The translations under genes were made by a program, and so were the position numbers. The notes under the pieces are model-generated. The model was not told where the DNA came from. It searched no databases and worked only from the letters and a program-made list of their open reading frames with translations. A stretch of 64,000 nucleotides of DNA from Bacteroidota bacterium (GTDB lineage Bacteria > Bacteroidota > Bacteroidia > Bacteroidales > Paludibacteraceae). The stretch spans positions 79,912-143,911 of the forward strand of contig JAFNAS010000009.1 in assembly GCA_017860295.1 (NCBI GenBank), given 5' to 3'. This document shows, piece after piece, positions 17,617-25,845 of this stretch (positions are counted from its first letter, which is position 1; every line of letters starts with the position of its first letter).

Positions 17617-18045
17617 ATGAAAAAAACAATTGCTATTTTTTTAGTTTCATTTTGCGTTGTTGTTTTTGCTCAAGCTCAGGACAACGCCCTTGGTGTGCGT
17701 TTGACAAATGGAGCAGAAGTTTCTTTTCAACGCTCTTTGAATGATGTTAATCGTTTGGAATTCAATTTAGGATGGGGATGGAATACCACGGCTTTAACCG
17801 GATTTTACCAGTGGGTCAACCCCATAACCGAAGGATTCAAATGGTTTATTGGCCCGGGTGCCGGTTTGGGATTGTTTCATTCGAATACGGTGATCGGAAT
17901 CGGAGGGACAGTTGGTATTGAGTACAATTTTGAAGTTCCGTTGCAGTTGTCCCTAGACTGGCGTCCAATGCTTAATTTTGGAAATGAGCACGATGGAAAT
18001 TATAGTTCTGCCAATGTGGGCTTATCCATTAGATACAAATTTTAA
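17617..18045 (+). CDS. Small secreted beta-barrel-like protein, function unknown
   Basis: 142 residues: signal peptide MKKTIAIFLVSFCVVVFAQAQ, then a compact sequence of alternating strands (GVRLTNGAEVSFQRSL, RLEFNLGWGW, FKWFIGPGAGLGLF, IGIGGTVGIEYNF, LSLDWRPMLNFG, ANVGLSIRYKF) ending in an aromatic residue, as in small outer-membrane barrels. An ATG 6 bp upstream (MTMKK) is equally possible. No family can be named. It is a single-gene unit with its own promoter and terminator. Confidence 0.72.
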   Translation: MKKTIAIFLVSFCVVVFAQAQDNALGVRLTNGAEVSFQRSLNDVNRLEFNLGWGWNTTALTGFYQWVNPITEGFKWFIGPGAGLGLFHSNTVIGIGGTVGIEYNFEVPLQLSLDWRPMLNFGNEHDGNYSSANVGLSIRYKF

Positions 18046-18064
18046 CTACAAAAAACAAATCTTC

Positions 18065-18106
18065 GAAGGGGAATTGTTGCTGGAATAATTCCTCTTCATT
18101 TTGTTT
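18065..18106 (+). terminator. Intrinsic terminator after the small barrel gene
   Basis: GAAGGGGAATT (18065-18075) pairs with AATTCCTCTTC (18087-18097) with one G-T pair, followed by ATTTTGTTT. Confidence 0.7.
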
Positions 18107-18265
18107 GTGATTCTGGAGTAAGCTTTTTCCGTCGGAGCATTTAGCACATATATCACTGTTTTATAGTTGCTTATAATTTTTGCATTTCTGATATTAAACA
18201 GACGTAATTTTTTTATTGAATGTTAAATGTATCTGGGGTTTGAAATTTGAAAATTTAACACATCG
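18107..18265. other. AT-rich intergenic DNA
   Basis: No open frame with coding features. Near its right end (18237-18257) is a short run of TTTGAAA/ATTTGAAA units similar to the repeat at 22713-22747. Confidence 0.5.
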
Positions 18266-18299
18266 ACCGAAATTCATTTCGGTTTTACCTGTAACTTTG
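18266..18299 (+). promoter_or_regulatory. Palindrome plus -7 element upstream of the Ser/Thr-rich protein gene
   Basis: ACCGAAA-TTCA-TTTCGGT is a perfect 7-bp inverted repeat (18266-18283) placed where the -33 contact would be, 8 bp before TAACTTTG (18292-18299, matching TAnnTTTG). The gene start is 130 bp downstream, so the transcript would have a long leader. An operator is the simplest reading. Confidence 0.5.
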
Positions 18300-18429
18300 T
18301 ATGTTTATTTAGGGCAAATGAAAATTGACTAAAGCAAGCAGGTTTTTATCCTGATTTAAGGTCTGTTTATTCATTTGTTTTTCAGAATAAAGAAATAATT
18401 TAGAGAGAAATAAACTCTACTTTTGAAGC

Positions 18430-19167
18430 ATGAAGGGATCGGTGCTTTCTTATAAAATATTTGGATTGCTGTTTGTACTGATGCTATCTTGTACAACAGT
18501 GATTGGTGCCGAATATCGTGGCGATCAGTCCATATCTCCCCTTATGCGTTTCTTACGAGGGCTTTTTTGGGGTGGCTCGGGTACTGCAACCCGTTTTGAG
18601 CATAGTTCTCAGGGAAAATCTTATCAATTTTCTTCGCTATCACTAGGATCGAGTAAAACCGGAGCCTCACTTTCCAGTGGGACATCTTCGCAGCAAGATA
18701 TTTGGGCCGGATACGGACAAGATCTCACCAGTACCGTTTCAGCAATAAAAACAGGATCGACGAGAACAAGATCTTTGACGAGTTCTAATAATGGAACTAT
18801 AGTCGCCAAATATTCATCTACAAACAGTTACATAAATCCATTGAGCGTATCCACAGTGGAATCTTTTACAGCTTCATCAGGATCATCGGGATCTTCCACT
18901 ACCGATGTATCATCGGTTTCTATGCCATCCGTGTTGACTATGCAACGTGCTTCATCACAAATTACAATGGCTACTATGACAACGACCAATAGCAGTAGCA
19001 CTCAAACACATGTTGATACCGACGGATTTGGAACTAATGGCACTGGTGCCACTGAACCTGAAATACAAACACCGGTTGGAGATGGTTCTTGGGTGTTGCT
19101 GTTCCTTGCTTCTTTGTATGTTTATCTGAAAAGAAAACGTTTCTTCGGTCAAGTCTTCCACACTTGA
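18430..19167 (+). CDS. Ser/Thr-rich exported protein with C-terminal sorting-like tail
   Basis: 245 residues, not recognised as a known family. Order: N-terminal signal (MKGSVLSYKIFGLLFVLMLSCTTVIGA), a short segment with two aromatic-rich turns (RFLRGLFWGGSG), then about 150 residues of low-complexity sequence in which Ser and Thr dominate, and a tripartite C-terminus: PVGDG motif, a hydrophobic stretch (SWVLLFLASLYVYL) and a basic cluster (KRKRF). That tail resembles PEP-CTERM/LPXTG-like sorting signals used to move proteins to a cell-surface sorting enzyme, although no sortase or exosortase gene is in this window. Ser/Thr richness suggests possible O-glycosylation. Separate promoter upstream. 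Confidence 0.7.
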   Translation: MKGSVLSYKIFGLLFVLMLSCTTVIGAEYRGDQSISPLMRFLRGLFWGGSGTATRFEHSSQGKSYQFSSLSLGSSKTGASLSSGTSSQQDIWAGYGQDLTSTVSAIKTGSTRTRSLTSSNNGTIVAKYSSTNSYINPLSVSTVESFTASSGSSGSSTTDVSSVSMPSVLTMQRASSQITMATMTTTNSSSTQTHVDTDGFGTNGTGATEPEIQTPVGDGSWVLLFLASLYVYLKRKRFFGQVFHT

Positions 19168-19475
19168 CCTCCCACTTGCCCCCTTTCTACTTTTTTAGCG
19201 CATTCCTAATTTTTTGTTTGATTGATGCATTTTTATGCCCAAAAGCATGCTATGCACCTTTATGTTAATGTTTTTTGTGCTATTTTGAATCTTGAAACAA
19301 CATTTTTAATCATTTGATTTTATAAAATAAGGAGGTATTTCTGTATTTTAGCAGCATTAATTTAGAAATCCATTTTGTTTTATGTATTGCTTGTAAAACG
19401 AGCTATTTACACTTCGCATTGCAAAAATATACATCTCAATATCATTAACCAAATTAATTCTTTATTTACCATTTT
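19168..19475. other. Intergenic region upstream of hppA
   Basis: 308 bp, AT-rich, no coding-like frame. It contains an isolated AGGAGG at about 19331 with no start codon at proper distance, and no full TAnnTTTG promoter was found; the hppA promoter is not identified. Confidence 0.4.
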
Positions 19476-21911
19476 ATGAAAAAGCTGTTTTTGTTGTTGG
19501 TCTCTTTGACCTTACCCATGTTAACATGGGCCAGCGAAGCTGACCTGAAGATCCCGAACCTCTCGCCGGCGCAAAATCACTTGTTGGTGTGGGGTTTTAT
19601 TATTTGTATTCTGGGATTAGCCTTCGGTCTATTCCAGTTTCTCAAAGTAAAAAGGCTCAAGGCTCATAAATCGATGCTGGATGTTTCCGGTGTTATTTTT
19701 GAGACGTGTAAAACCTATCTTTTGCAGCAGGGCAAGTTTCTTATCTGGCTGTTTTTGATTATTGCCGCTTGCGTTACCTTCTATTTCGGATTTTTGCAAG
19801 ACAAAGGATTCGGAGGGGTTGCCCTGATTTTAACCTGGACGGTAATCGGCATTCTGGGTTCGTACGGTGTGGCATGGTTCGGTATTCGAATGAATACGTT
19901 GGCTAACAGCCGCATGGCATTTGCTTCGCTCGAACGAAAACCGTTGAAATTACTTAATATCCCTTTGCATGCAGGTATGAGCATCGGTGTAGTTCTGGTT
20001 TGTGTAGAACTCATCATGATGCTTATCATTTTGATGTTGATGCCACGTGCATTGGCGGGCGCTTGCTTTATCGGTTTTGCCATTGGCGAATCGTTGGGCG
20101 CATCTGCATTGCGTATTGCCGGCGGTATTTTTACCAAGATTGCCGACATTGGCTCCGACCTGATGAAGGTGGTATTCAAAATCGGCGAAGACGATCCGCG
20201 TAACCCGGGTGTGATTGCAGACTGTACGGGCGATAATGCCGGCGACAGCGTTGGTCCTACTGCCGATGGTTTTGAAACATACGGCGTAACCGGTGTGGCT
20301 TTGGTCTCATTTATTGTACTGGCAGTTGGTTCACTCTCTGGCGATAAATTCTTGGCAAATCCCGATTGGCAGGCTACTTTCCTGACCTGGATTTTTGCCA
20401 TGCGTATTTTGATGATTATTACTTCTGTCGTTTCGTTCTGGATAAATGGGGCTCTGAATAAAGTATTGTATAGTCAAAAAGAGGATTTGGATTTTGAAAA
20501 ACCGTTGACAAATCTTGTTTGGATAACCTCTATTTTGAGTATCGTTGTAACTTTTGCAGCCAGCTATTTCCTTGTAGGACCGTCGTCCAATGTAGGAGCC
20601 ATCAATCCTAATTTATGGGTGGTTTTATCCGTAATTATCAGTTGCGGTACACTGGGAGGCGCTTTGATTCCTGAGTTCACCAAACTGTTTACCAGTCCAA
20701 AATCCGCCCACGTACAGGAAGTGGTAAAATCGAGCAAAGAAGGCGGTGCCTCGTTGACGATTCTTTCCGGTTTTGTTGCCGGTAATTTTTCTGCTTTCTG
20801 GATGGGTATGGTATTTGTTCTGTTGATGCTGGTTGCGTATCTAGCCAGTACTTTCGGGCTCGATCAGTTTATGGTTTACTCATCCATTTTTGCATTCGGT
20901 TTGGTAGCATTCGGTTTGCTCGGCATGGGCCCGGTTACTATTGCCGTCGACAGCTACGGGCCGGTAACAGATAATGCACAATCTGTTTATGAACTTTCGT
21001 TGATCGAAGATGTACCTGATGTGGCCGCAGAAATTGAACGGGATTTCGGTTTCAAACCCGATTTTGAAAAAGCAAAATATTTTCTTGAAGCCAACGATGG
21101 CGCAGGAAATACCTTCAAAGCGACAGCGAAGCCGGTACTGATCGGTACTGCCGTGGTTGGAGCCACTACAATGATCTTCTCGTTGATTCTGGTTATAAAG
21201 AATGTATTGGGCGTTGCTCCCGAAACGATTCTGAATGTCCTCAATCCATGGACAATACTCGGATTTCTCTGCGGTGGAGCTGTTATTTACTGGTTTACAG
21301 GCGCATCTACTCAAGCCGTAACTACGGGAGCATATCGTGCCGTAGAATATATTAAACGCAACATCAATCTCGACCCTGATGCTCCTAAAAAGGCAGATGT
21401 CGGAAAATCGAAAGAGGTGGTGAAAATTTGTACTCAATATGCTCAACACGGGATGTGGAATATCTTCCCGGCTGTGTTCTGTTTTGCGCTAGCGTTTGCC
21501 TTCATCTCCGGCACCGAATCAAGCAGTTCGAGTCCATTTGCAGCAGCTTCGTTCTTTGTGAGCTACCTGATTGCCATTGCCGTATTCGGGTTGTATCAAG
21601 CCGTGTTTATGGCCAATGCCGGTGGTTGCTGGGACAATGCCAAGAAGGTGGTGGAAGTGGATCTGAAAGCCAAAGGCACTCCGTTGCACGATGCTACAAT
21701 CGTGGGTGATACCGTAGGCGATCCCTTCAAAGACACCTCTTCGGTGGCTATGAACCCGATCATCAAATTTACCACGCTGTTTGGCTTGCTGGCTATGGAA
21801 ATTGCCATCTCGGCAGCTTTCCGTCCAATAGCCCCTTACGTGGGCGGTGTATTTTTGCTGGTAGCTCTTTATTTTGTATGGCGTTCGTTTTACAAAATGA
21901 GAATTAAATAA
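19476..21911 (+). CDS. hppA: Membrane-bound ion-pumping pyrophosphatase, divergent type
   Basis: 811 residues, about 16 transmembrane helices; hydrolyses pyrophosphate to pump H+ (or Na+) across the inner membrane. Catalytic Asp-rich segments are intact: EDDPRNPGVIADCTGDNAGDSVGPTADGFE (pyrophosphate and Mg binding), DSYGPVTDNAQ, and near the C-terminus GGCWDNAKK and HDATIVGDTVGDPFKDTSSVAMN. It differs from the canonical form (GDNVGDCAG), is longer, begins with a signal-like segment, and has Lys in AGNTFKAT where K+-dependent enzymes have Ala, so K+ independence is predicted. These traits fit the evolutionarily divergent H+-pumping group described for Chlorobium limicola and Cellulomonas fimi. 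Single gene with its own terminator. Confidence 0.93.
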   Translation: MKKLFLLLVSLTLPMLTWASEADLKIPNLSPAQNHLLVWGFIICILGLAFGLFQFLKVKRLKAHKSMLDVSGVIFETCKTYLLQQGKFLIWLFLIIAACVTFYFGFLQDKGFGGVALILTWTVIGILGSYGVAWFGIRMNTLANSRMAFASLERKPLKLLNIPLHAGMSIGVVLVCVELIMMLIILMLMPRALAGACFIGFAIGESLGASALRIAGGIFTKIADIGSDLMKVVFKIGEDDPRNPGVIADCTGDNAGDSVGPTADGFETYGVTGVALVSFIVLAVGSLSGDKFLANPDWQATFLTWIFAMRILMIITSVVSFWINGALNKVLYSQKEDLDFEKPLTNLVWITSILSIVVTFAASYFLVGPSSNVGAINPNLWVVLSVIISCGTLGGALIPEFTKLFTSPKSAHVQEVVKSSKEGGASLTILSGFVAGNFSAFWMGMVFVLLMLVAYLASTFGLDQFMVYSSIFAFGLVAFGLLGMGPVTIAVDSYGPVTDNAQSVYELSLIEDVPDVAAEIERDFGFKPDFEKAKYFLEANDGAGNTFKATAKPVLIGTAVVGATTMIFSLILVIKNVLGVAPETILNVLNPWTILGFLCGGAVIYWFTGASTQAVTTGAYRAVEYIKRNINLDPDAPKKADVGKSKEVVKICTQYAQHGMWNIFPAVFCFALAFAFISGTESSSSSPFAAASFFVSYLIAIAVFGLYQAVFMANAGGCWDNAKKVVEVDLKAKGTPLHDATIVGDTVGDPFKDTSSVAMNPIIKFTTLFGLLAMEIAISAAFRPIAPYVGGVFLLVALYFVWRSFYKMRIK

Positions 21912-21934
21912 GCAATATAGCTAGTCTATTTGAC

Positions 21935-21968
21935 GGGCTGTTTCTTTATGGAAGCAGCCCGTTTGTGT
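21935..21968 (+). terminator. Intrinsic terminator of hppA
   Basis: ACGGGCTG (21935-21942) pairs with CAGCCCGT (21957-21964), followed by TTGTGT. Confidence 0.65.
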
Positions 21969-21972
21969 ATAA

Positions 21973-22005
21973 AAAAAGCAAGTCCGGATTCGAACTTGCT
22001 TTTAT
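21973..22005 (-). terminator. Intrinsic terminator of the pst-phoU operon
   Basis: On the minus strand AAAAGCAAGT and ACTTGCTTTT form a 10-bp stem followed by a run of T. It lies 17 bp after the phoU stop and faces the hppA terminator. Confidence 0.8.
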
Positions 22006-22021
22006 CGTACTGAGAGCTCAT

Positions 22022-22705
22022 TTATTTCTCTTCTTTATCAATTACTGTCTTTTGATGTTTGAGTACCTTAGCATCCAGATAAAAAACAAGTTCTTCCATA
22101 ATATTGTTGCAGTGGTCTCCGATGCGTTCTATCTTACGCAGCAATGTTACCACATTCAGGCTGTAAAGCACATCCCCGGGATGCGCGGTGATATGTTTCG
22201 CCAAAATCTGAATAGCATCTGCATAACAACCATCCACTTTATTGTCGATGGTAAACACAATGCCAGCCAGCGCGGTATTCTCCTCTTCAAGGGCAAGTTT
22301 GTCCTTCTCAAGCATTTCAATCACGCAACCAAACATATTCTCTATATCCAGCTCTTTAAGAAGTTCCAAATGCTGATCGTGTCCGTCGGTTTCGAGTACA
22401 AAGCGAGCAATACCGTCCGCAAAGTCACCAATGCGTTCAAGAGTTTTGTTAATTTTGAGGACGGAGAGAACGAAACGCAAGTCGATGGCTACGGGGCTGT
22501 AGAGCGCGATGTAATTCTCGCAATCGCTATCGATTTTTAGTTCAAAAGCATTGACCCGTTTTTCACGGCTCATCACTACGCGGGCTAACTCTTCGTCGCC
22601 GGTCAATAGAGAACTTTTAGCTTTCTCCAATTGCGACTGAACAAGTCTCCACATATCGGAGATCGCTTTTTTAAGTTCCAGCAATTCGGTTTCTGTATGT
22701 TTCAT
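22022..22705 (-). CDS. phoU: Phosphate uptake regulator PhoU
   Basis: 227 residues, all-helical, with two PhoU repeats (about 15-105 and 120-210). Characteristic positions are present: SREKRVNAFELKIDSDCENYIAL, YSPVAIDLRFVLSVLKINKTLERIGDFADGIAR in the first repeat and TLLRKIERIGDHCNNIMEELVFYL in the second; the E-R-I-G-D motifs bind metal clusters in PhoU structures. It couples the Pst transporter to the PhoR kinase and keeps the Pho regulon off when phosphate is plentiful. Last gene of the pst operon, 118 bp after pstB; that gap holds repeats. Confidence 0.95.
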   Translation of the reverse strand: MKHTETELLELKKAISDMWRLVQSQLEKAKSSLLTGDEELARVVMSREKRVNAFELKIDSDCENYIALYSPVAIDLRFVLSVLKINKTLERIGDFADGIARFVLETDGHDQHLELLKELDIENMFGCVIEMLEKDKLALEEENTALAGIVFTIDNKVDGCYADAIQILAKHITAHPGDVLYSLNVVTLLRKIERIGDHCNNIMEELVFYLDAKVLKHQKTVIDKEEK

Positions 22706-22712
22706 AAAAACA

Positions 22713-22747
22713 ATTTGAAAATTTGAAAATTTGGGAATTTGAAAATT
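22713..22747. repeat. Tandem 8-bp repeat (ATTTGAAA)n between phoU and pstB
   Basis: Four consecutive units: ATTTGAAA, ATTTGAAA, ATTTGGGA, ATTTGAAA, then ATT. Located just upstream of the phoU start, inside the operon. Confidence 0.75.
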
Positions 22748-22789
22748 AAATCTGCTTCGACAATGAAAAATAAACTTCCTAATGCAGAT

Positions 22790-22822
22790 TCAAAAGTCCC
22801 CTTGAGGGGGATTTAGGGGTCT
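22790..22822. repeat. C-rich/G-rich palindromic intergenic element
   Basis: CAAAAGTCCCCTTGAGGGGG followed by ATTTAGGGGTCT: TCCCCTTGAGGGGG folds on itself and a second GGGG block follows, so two alternative hairpins are possible. Short elements of this look recur between genes in Bacteroidota genomes; copy number here was not determined. Confidence 0.45.
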
Positions 22823-22823
22823 A

Positions 22824-23573
22824 TCATCCAAACCGTCCGGTGATATAGTTCTGTGTCTGCTCTTTATCCGGGTTAAGGAAGATTTTCTTCGTGTCGTTGA
22901 ATTCGATCAGTTCGCCCAGCATAAAGAAGCCTGTTTTGTCGCTCACACGGGCAGCCTGCTGCATGTTGTGCGTCACAATTACCACGGTATAGTCATGCTT
23001 CAACTGGAAAATCAGTTCTTCAATCTTGGAGGTAGAGATCGGGTCGAGTGCGGAAGCTGGTTCGTCCATCAACAGTACCGAAGGCGAGATAGCCAATGCA
23101 CGTGCGATACAAAGACGTTGTTGCTGTCCTCCTGAAAGTTCGAATGCCGATTTTTTCAGTTTATCTTTTACCTCTTCCCAGAGTGCTGCTTGTTTCAGTG
23201 ATTTTTCAACGGTCTCGATAATGATCTTTTTATCGTTGACTCCATTGACACGGAGCCCGTAAGCCACGTTTTCAAAAATAGATTTTGGGAAAGGATTGGG
23301 TTTTTGAAATACCATACCGACGGTAGTTCTCAATTCATCTACCGACACACTCTTGTCGTATATATTTTGGTCTCCTACAATACATTCACCATCGAGATGA
23401 GTTCCGTCAATCAAGTCGTTCATGCGGTTGAAAAGACGGAGAAATGTCGATTTTCCACAACCGGACGGGCCAATGAATGCAGTTACCGAATTGGAATCGA
23501 TCTGCATGTTGATGTCTTTCAATGCGTGAAAGTCACCGTAGAAGAAATTTACGTTCTTTGCTTCAAGTTTCAT
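22824..23573 (-). CDS. pstB: Phosphate ABC transporter ATP-binding protein PstB
   Basis: 249 residues, the normal size. Walker A GPSGCGKS (35-42), Q-loop VFQKPNPFP, signature LSGGQQQR (about 146-153), Walker [14 protein letters not shown], and the switch histidine in VTHNMQQA. The [17 protein letters not shown] segment is typical of PstB specifically. It energises uptake of phosphate by PstCA at the inner membrane. Position: pstA 56 bp upstream, phoU 118 bp downstream, all on the minus strand. Confidence 0.97.
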   Translation of the reverse strand: MKLEAKNVNFFYGDFHALKDINMQIDSNSVTAFIGPSGCGKSTFLRLFNRMNDLIDGTHLDGECIVGDQNIYDKSVSVDELRTTVGMVFQKPNPFPKSIFENVAYGLRVNGVNDKKIIIETVEKSLKQAALWEEVKDKLKKSAFELSGGQQQRLCIARALAISPSVLLMDEPASALDPISTSKIEELIFQLKHDYTVVIVTHNMQQAARVSDKTGFFMLGELIEFNDTKKIFLNPDKEQTQNYITGRFG

Positions 23574-23629
23574 TATGTATATCTTGTAACTGTATATTTT
23601 TGACTATTTCAAACTCACATTCGCAACGA

Positions 23630-24487
23630 TTACTTACTAAATCTCCTGCGTACAACATTGGCAAGCAGATTCATTATTAACACGATGGCAATAAGTACAA
23701 TTGCCGTACCGTAAGCCATTGGGCGTGTTGCTTCCAAGTCGGTTCCGCTGGTAGCAATCACATACAAGTGATACGGGAGCGCCATCACCTGATCGAACAC
23801 CGAAGTCGGAAGATGTGGCAAAAAATAGGCTGCTGCTGTGAAAAGAATCGGCGCCGTTTCGCCCGATACTCGCCCGATGGAGAGAATCAATCCCGTCATG
23901 ACATTCGGGAATGCCGCAGGAAGTATCACTTTGCGAATGGTAGTCAGTTTGGTCGCTCCGAGGGCTAAACTTCCCTGACGATACGTATCCGGAATAGCTT
24001 TGAGTGCCTCTTCAGTGACACGAATTATAAGCGGCAGTGCCAATAATCCCAGTGTGAATGAACCGGCGAGTAATGAATCGCCGAAGTGAAGTTTGTTGAC
24101 AAAAAGCGACATACCAAACAGACCGAATACAATGGAAGGAATGCCTCCCAGATTGTTGGTCATAACACGGATTACTCTCACGATATGTTTATTGGTCGCG
24201 TACTCGTTCATATAGATTCCCGACATTACTCCGATAGGGAACGCTACGATCATACTACCGATCACCAGATAGAATGTACCGACAATGGCCGGAAAAATCC
24301 CACCTTTAGTCATTCCGTCTTTAGGTGCCGTGGTGAGAAATTCCCAGTTGATAACGCCGATACCACGAATCACGATAAACCCGATAATGCAGAAAAGGAT
24401 TCCGACAACCAGATAACTCATCAAACGGAAAAGTGTGAAGAACAGCGCTTGATTGGCTCTTTTTCCTGTAAATTTATTGTGTTGCAT
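23630..24487 (-). CDS. pstA: Phosphate ABC transporter permease PstA
   Basis: 285 residues, six transmembrane helices. The cytoplasmic coupling loop ALKAIPDTYRQGSLALGATKLTTIRKVILPAAFPNVMTG carries the EAA-type motif, and NNLGGIPSIVFGLFG is the conserved PstA/PstC helix-break region. Follows pstC by 23 bp. Forms the membrane channel with PstC. Confidence 0.96.
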   Translation of the reverse strand: MQHNKFTGKRANQALFFTLFRLMSYLVVGILFCIIGFIVIRGIGVINWEFLTTAPKDGMTKGGIFPAIVGTFYLVIGSMIVAFPIGVMSGIYMNEYATNKHIVRVIRVMTNNLGGIPSIVFGLFGMSLFVNKLHFGDSLLAGSFTLGLLALPLIIRVTEEALKAIPDTYRQGSLALGATKLTTIRKVILPAAFPNVMTGLILSIGRVSGETAPILFTAAAYFLPHLPTSVFDQVMALPYHLYVIATSGTDLEATRPMAYGTAIVLIAIVLIMNLLANVVRRRFSK

Positions 24488-24510
24488 AATTCAATAGTCT
24501 TTATCCGTTG

Positions 24511-25716
24511 TTACTGAACTTTAGGCTCTTTGCGAATGATTTCGGCCCAGATGCTGATTCCGAGAGTCAGAACGAAAAGAATAGCCCCGAGCATAAATAG
24601 CGCTTGATATTGTACGCTTCCCATGGCCGATTCGCCCAGTTCGGCAGCAATGGTAGCCGGAATAGTGCGCACCGGCTCGGTCAACGAATGTGGCATAACG
24701 GCGGCATTACCTGTAACCATCAACACGGCCATGGTTTCGCCGATGGCGCGTCCGATACCCAGAACAATGGCAGCCAAAATACCCGACGATGCATAAGGAA
24801 TTACCACTCGATAGATGGTTTGCCAGTGGGTGGCTCCGAGAGCCAAGCTCGATTCTTTCATGGCCAGCGGCGTGGTACGCATAGCATCTTCGGCCACAGT
24901 GATGATAGTTGGCAAAGCCATAATTGCGAGGACAATGGCACCTGCAAGTGCTGTTTCCCCGACGGGAAGATGAAAGATGCTCCGAATAAGAGGAACGATA
25001 ACAATCAATCCGAAGAAGCCGTAAACGACAGATGGGATACCTGCCAAAAGTTCGATAAGCGGTTTTAATATTTTGCGGATGCGGCTGTTGGCGATTTCAG
25101 CCAGATAGATGGCAACCGCCATGCCGAACGGAAGTGCAATAAGGATAGCTGCAATGCTCACCCAAAGCGTTCCCAGAATAAGAGGAAGAACACCGAATTG
25201 TGCCGCTGGGGTGGCAGTGGGAAACCACTCTTTGCCACCGAAATATTCTTTCAGTGTAATGGTTTCGGCAGGAAGAACACGTCCCTGAAAGTTGATATTA
25301 ATAAACTGTTCTGAAAAAAATGCCAAAGCGCCCGGTCTTGAAGCTATCGCCTCACTTAATTTTTGGGGCAAATGCTCAAAGTTAGCGCCAATTTCTTCTT
25401 CAGTGTATTGAGAGGCAATATCATCCATACGTAACGGTTCGATAGGAATGTCATTACCACCAACCTGTTTCCAGGAAGTGATATTACCATCGAAAATTTC
25501 TTTAATTTGCTTGGGTGTTAGGTTTTTGATTTTGTTGGAACGGTTCACACAAAGCACATATCCTTTCTCAACAGTGGATGATTTGAACAAACCCCAACCC
25601 TCTGTAAAAAGGAATATACTGATTAAAAGAATAACCAGAGTGGTTGTTCCGCCACTGAGACGGAGAGCCCATTCAACGAGAGTTTCTACGAAGCGATTTC
25701 TTTTTTTCTTAAACAC
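24511..25716 (-). CDS. pstC: Phosphate ABC transporter permease PstC with extra PstS-like periplasmic domain
   Basis: 401 residues, about 90-100 longer than E. coli PstC. TM1 is about residues 20-43; then comes a periplasmic insert (about 45-170) before the standard permease core, which contains GTLWVSIAAILIALPFGM, ELLAGIPSVVYGFFGL and the coupling loop KESSLALGATHWQTIYRVVIP. The insert is related to PstS: NRSNKIKNLTPKQIKEIF and NITSWKQVGGNDIPI (about 58-92) align with residues 106-140 of the PstS encoded just upstream (22 of 35 identical by eye), and RPGALAFFSEQF resembles the later KGAIGYVGMAY segment. The insert may dock PstS or bind ligand (inference). It starts 129 bp after pstS. Confidence 0.95.
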   Translation of the reverse strand: MFKKKRNRFVETLVEWALRLSGGTTTLVILLISIFLFTEGWGLFKSSTVEKGYVLCVNRSNKIKNLTPKQIKEIFDGNITSWKQVGGNDIPIEPLRMDDIASQYTEEEIGANFEHLPQKLSEAIASRPGALAFFSEQFININFQGRVLPAETITLKEYFGGKEWFPTATPAAQFGVLPLILGTLWVSIAAILIALPFGMAVAIYLAEIANSRIRKILKPLIELLAGIPSVVYGFFGLIVIVPLIRSIFHLPVGETALAGAIVLAIMALPTIITVAEDAMRTTPLAMKESSLALGATHWQTIYRVVIPYASSGILAAIVLGIGRAIGETMAVLMVTGNAAVMPHSLTEPVRTIPATIAAELGESAMGSVQYQALFMLGAILFVLTLGISIWAEIIRKEPKVQ

Positions 25717-25845
25717 TGGATAGAATTTTGAGATTTATATCGGACAAACGAATCCTATTGCAGAATGATAAAAAGAGTCCAACGTTGTCCCAAGGTTAAA
25801 ATCCTTGATCAGAACAACATCGAACTCACACACAACAAGTTTATC

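Noticed and set aside
19325..19340. AGGAGG sequence upstream of hppA
   Set aside because: No start codon at suitable distance, and genes here do not generally show Shine-Dalgarno sites.
19781..20401. Minus-strand frame of 206 codons within hppA
   Set aside because: Shadow of the opposite-strand pyrophosphatase, whose catalytic motifs are intact.
22790..22822. Considered a terminator between pstB and phoU
   Set aside because: No U-tract follows on the minus strand and phoU is expected to be co-expressed; classed as an intergenic repeat instead.
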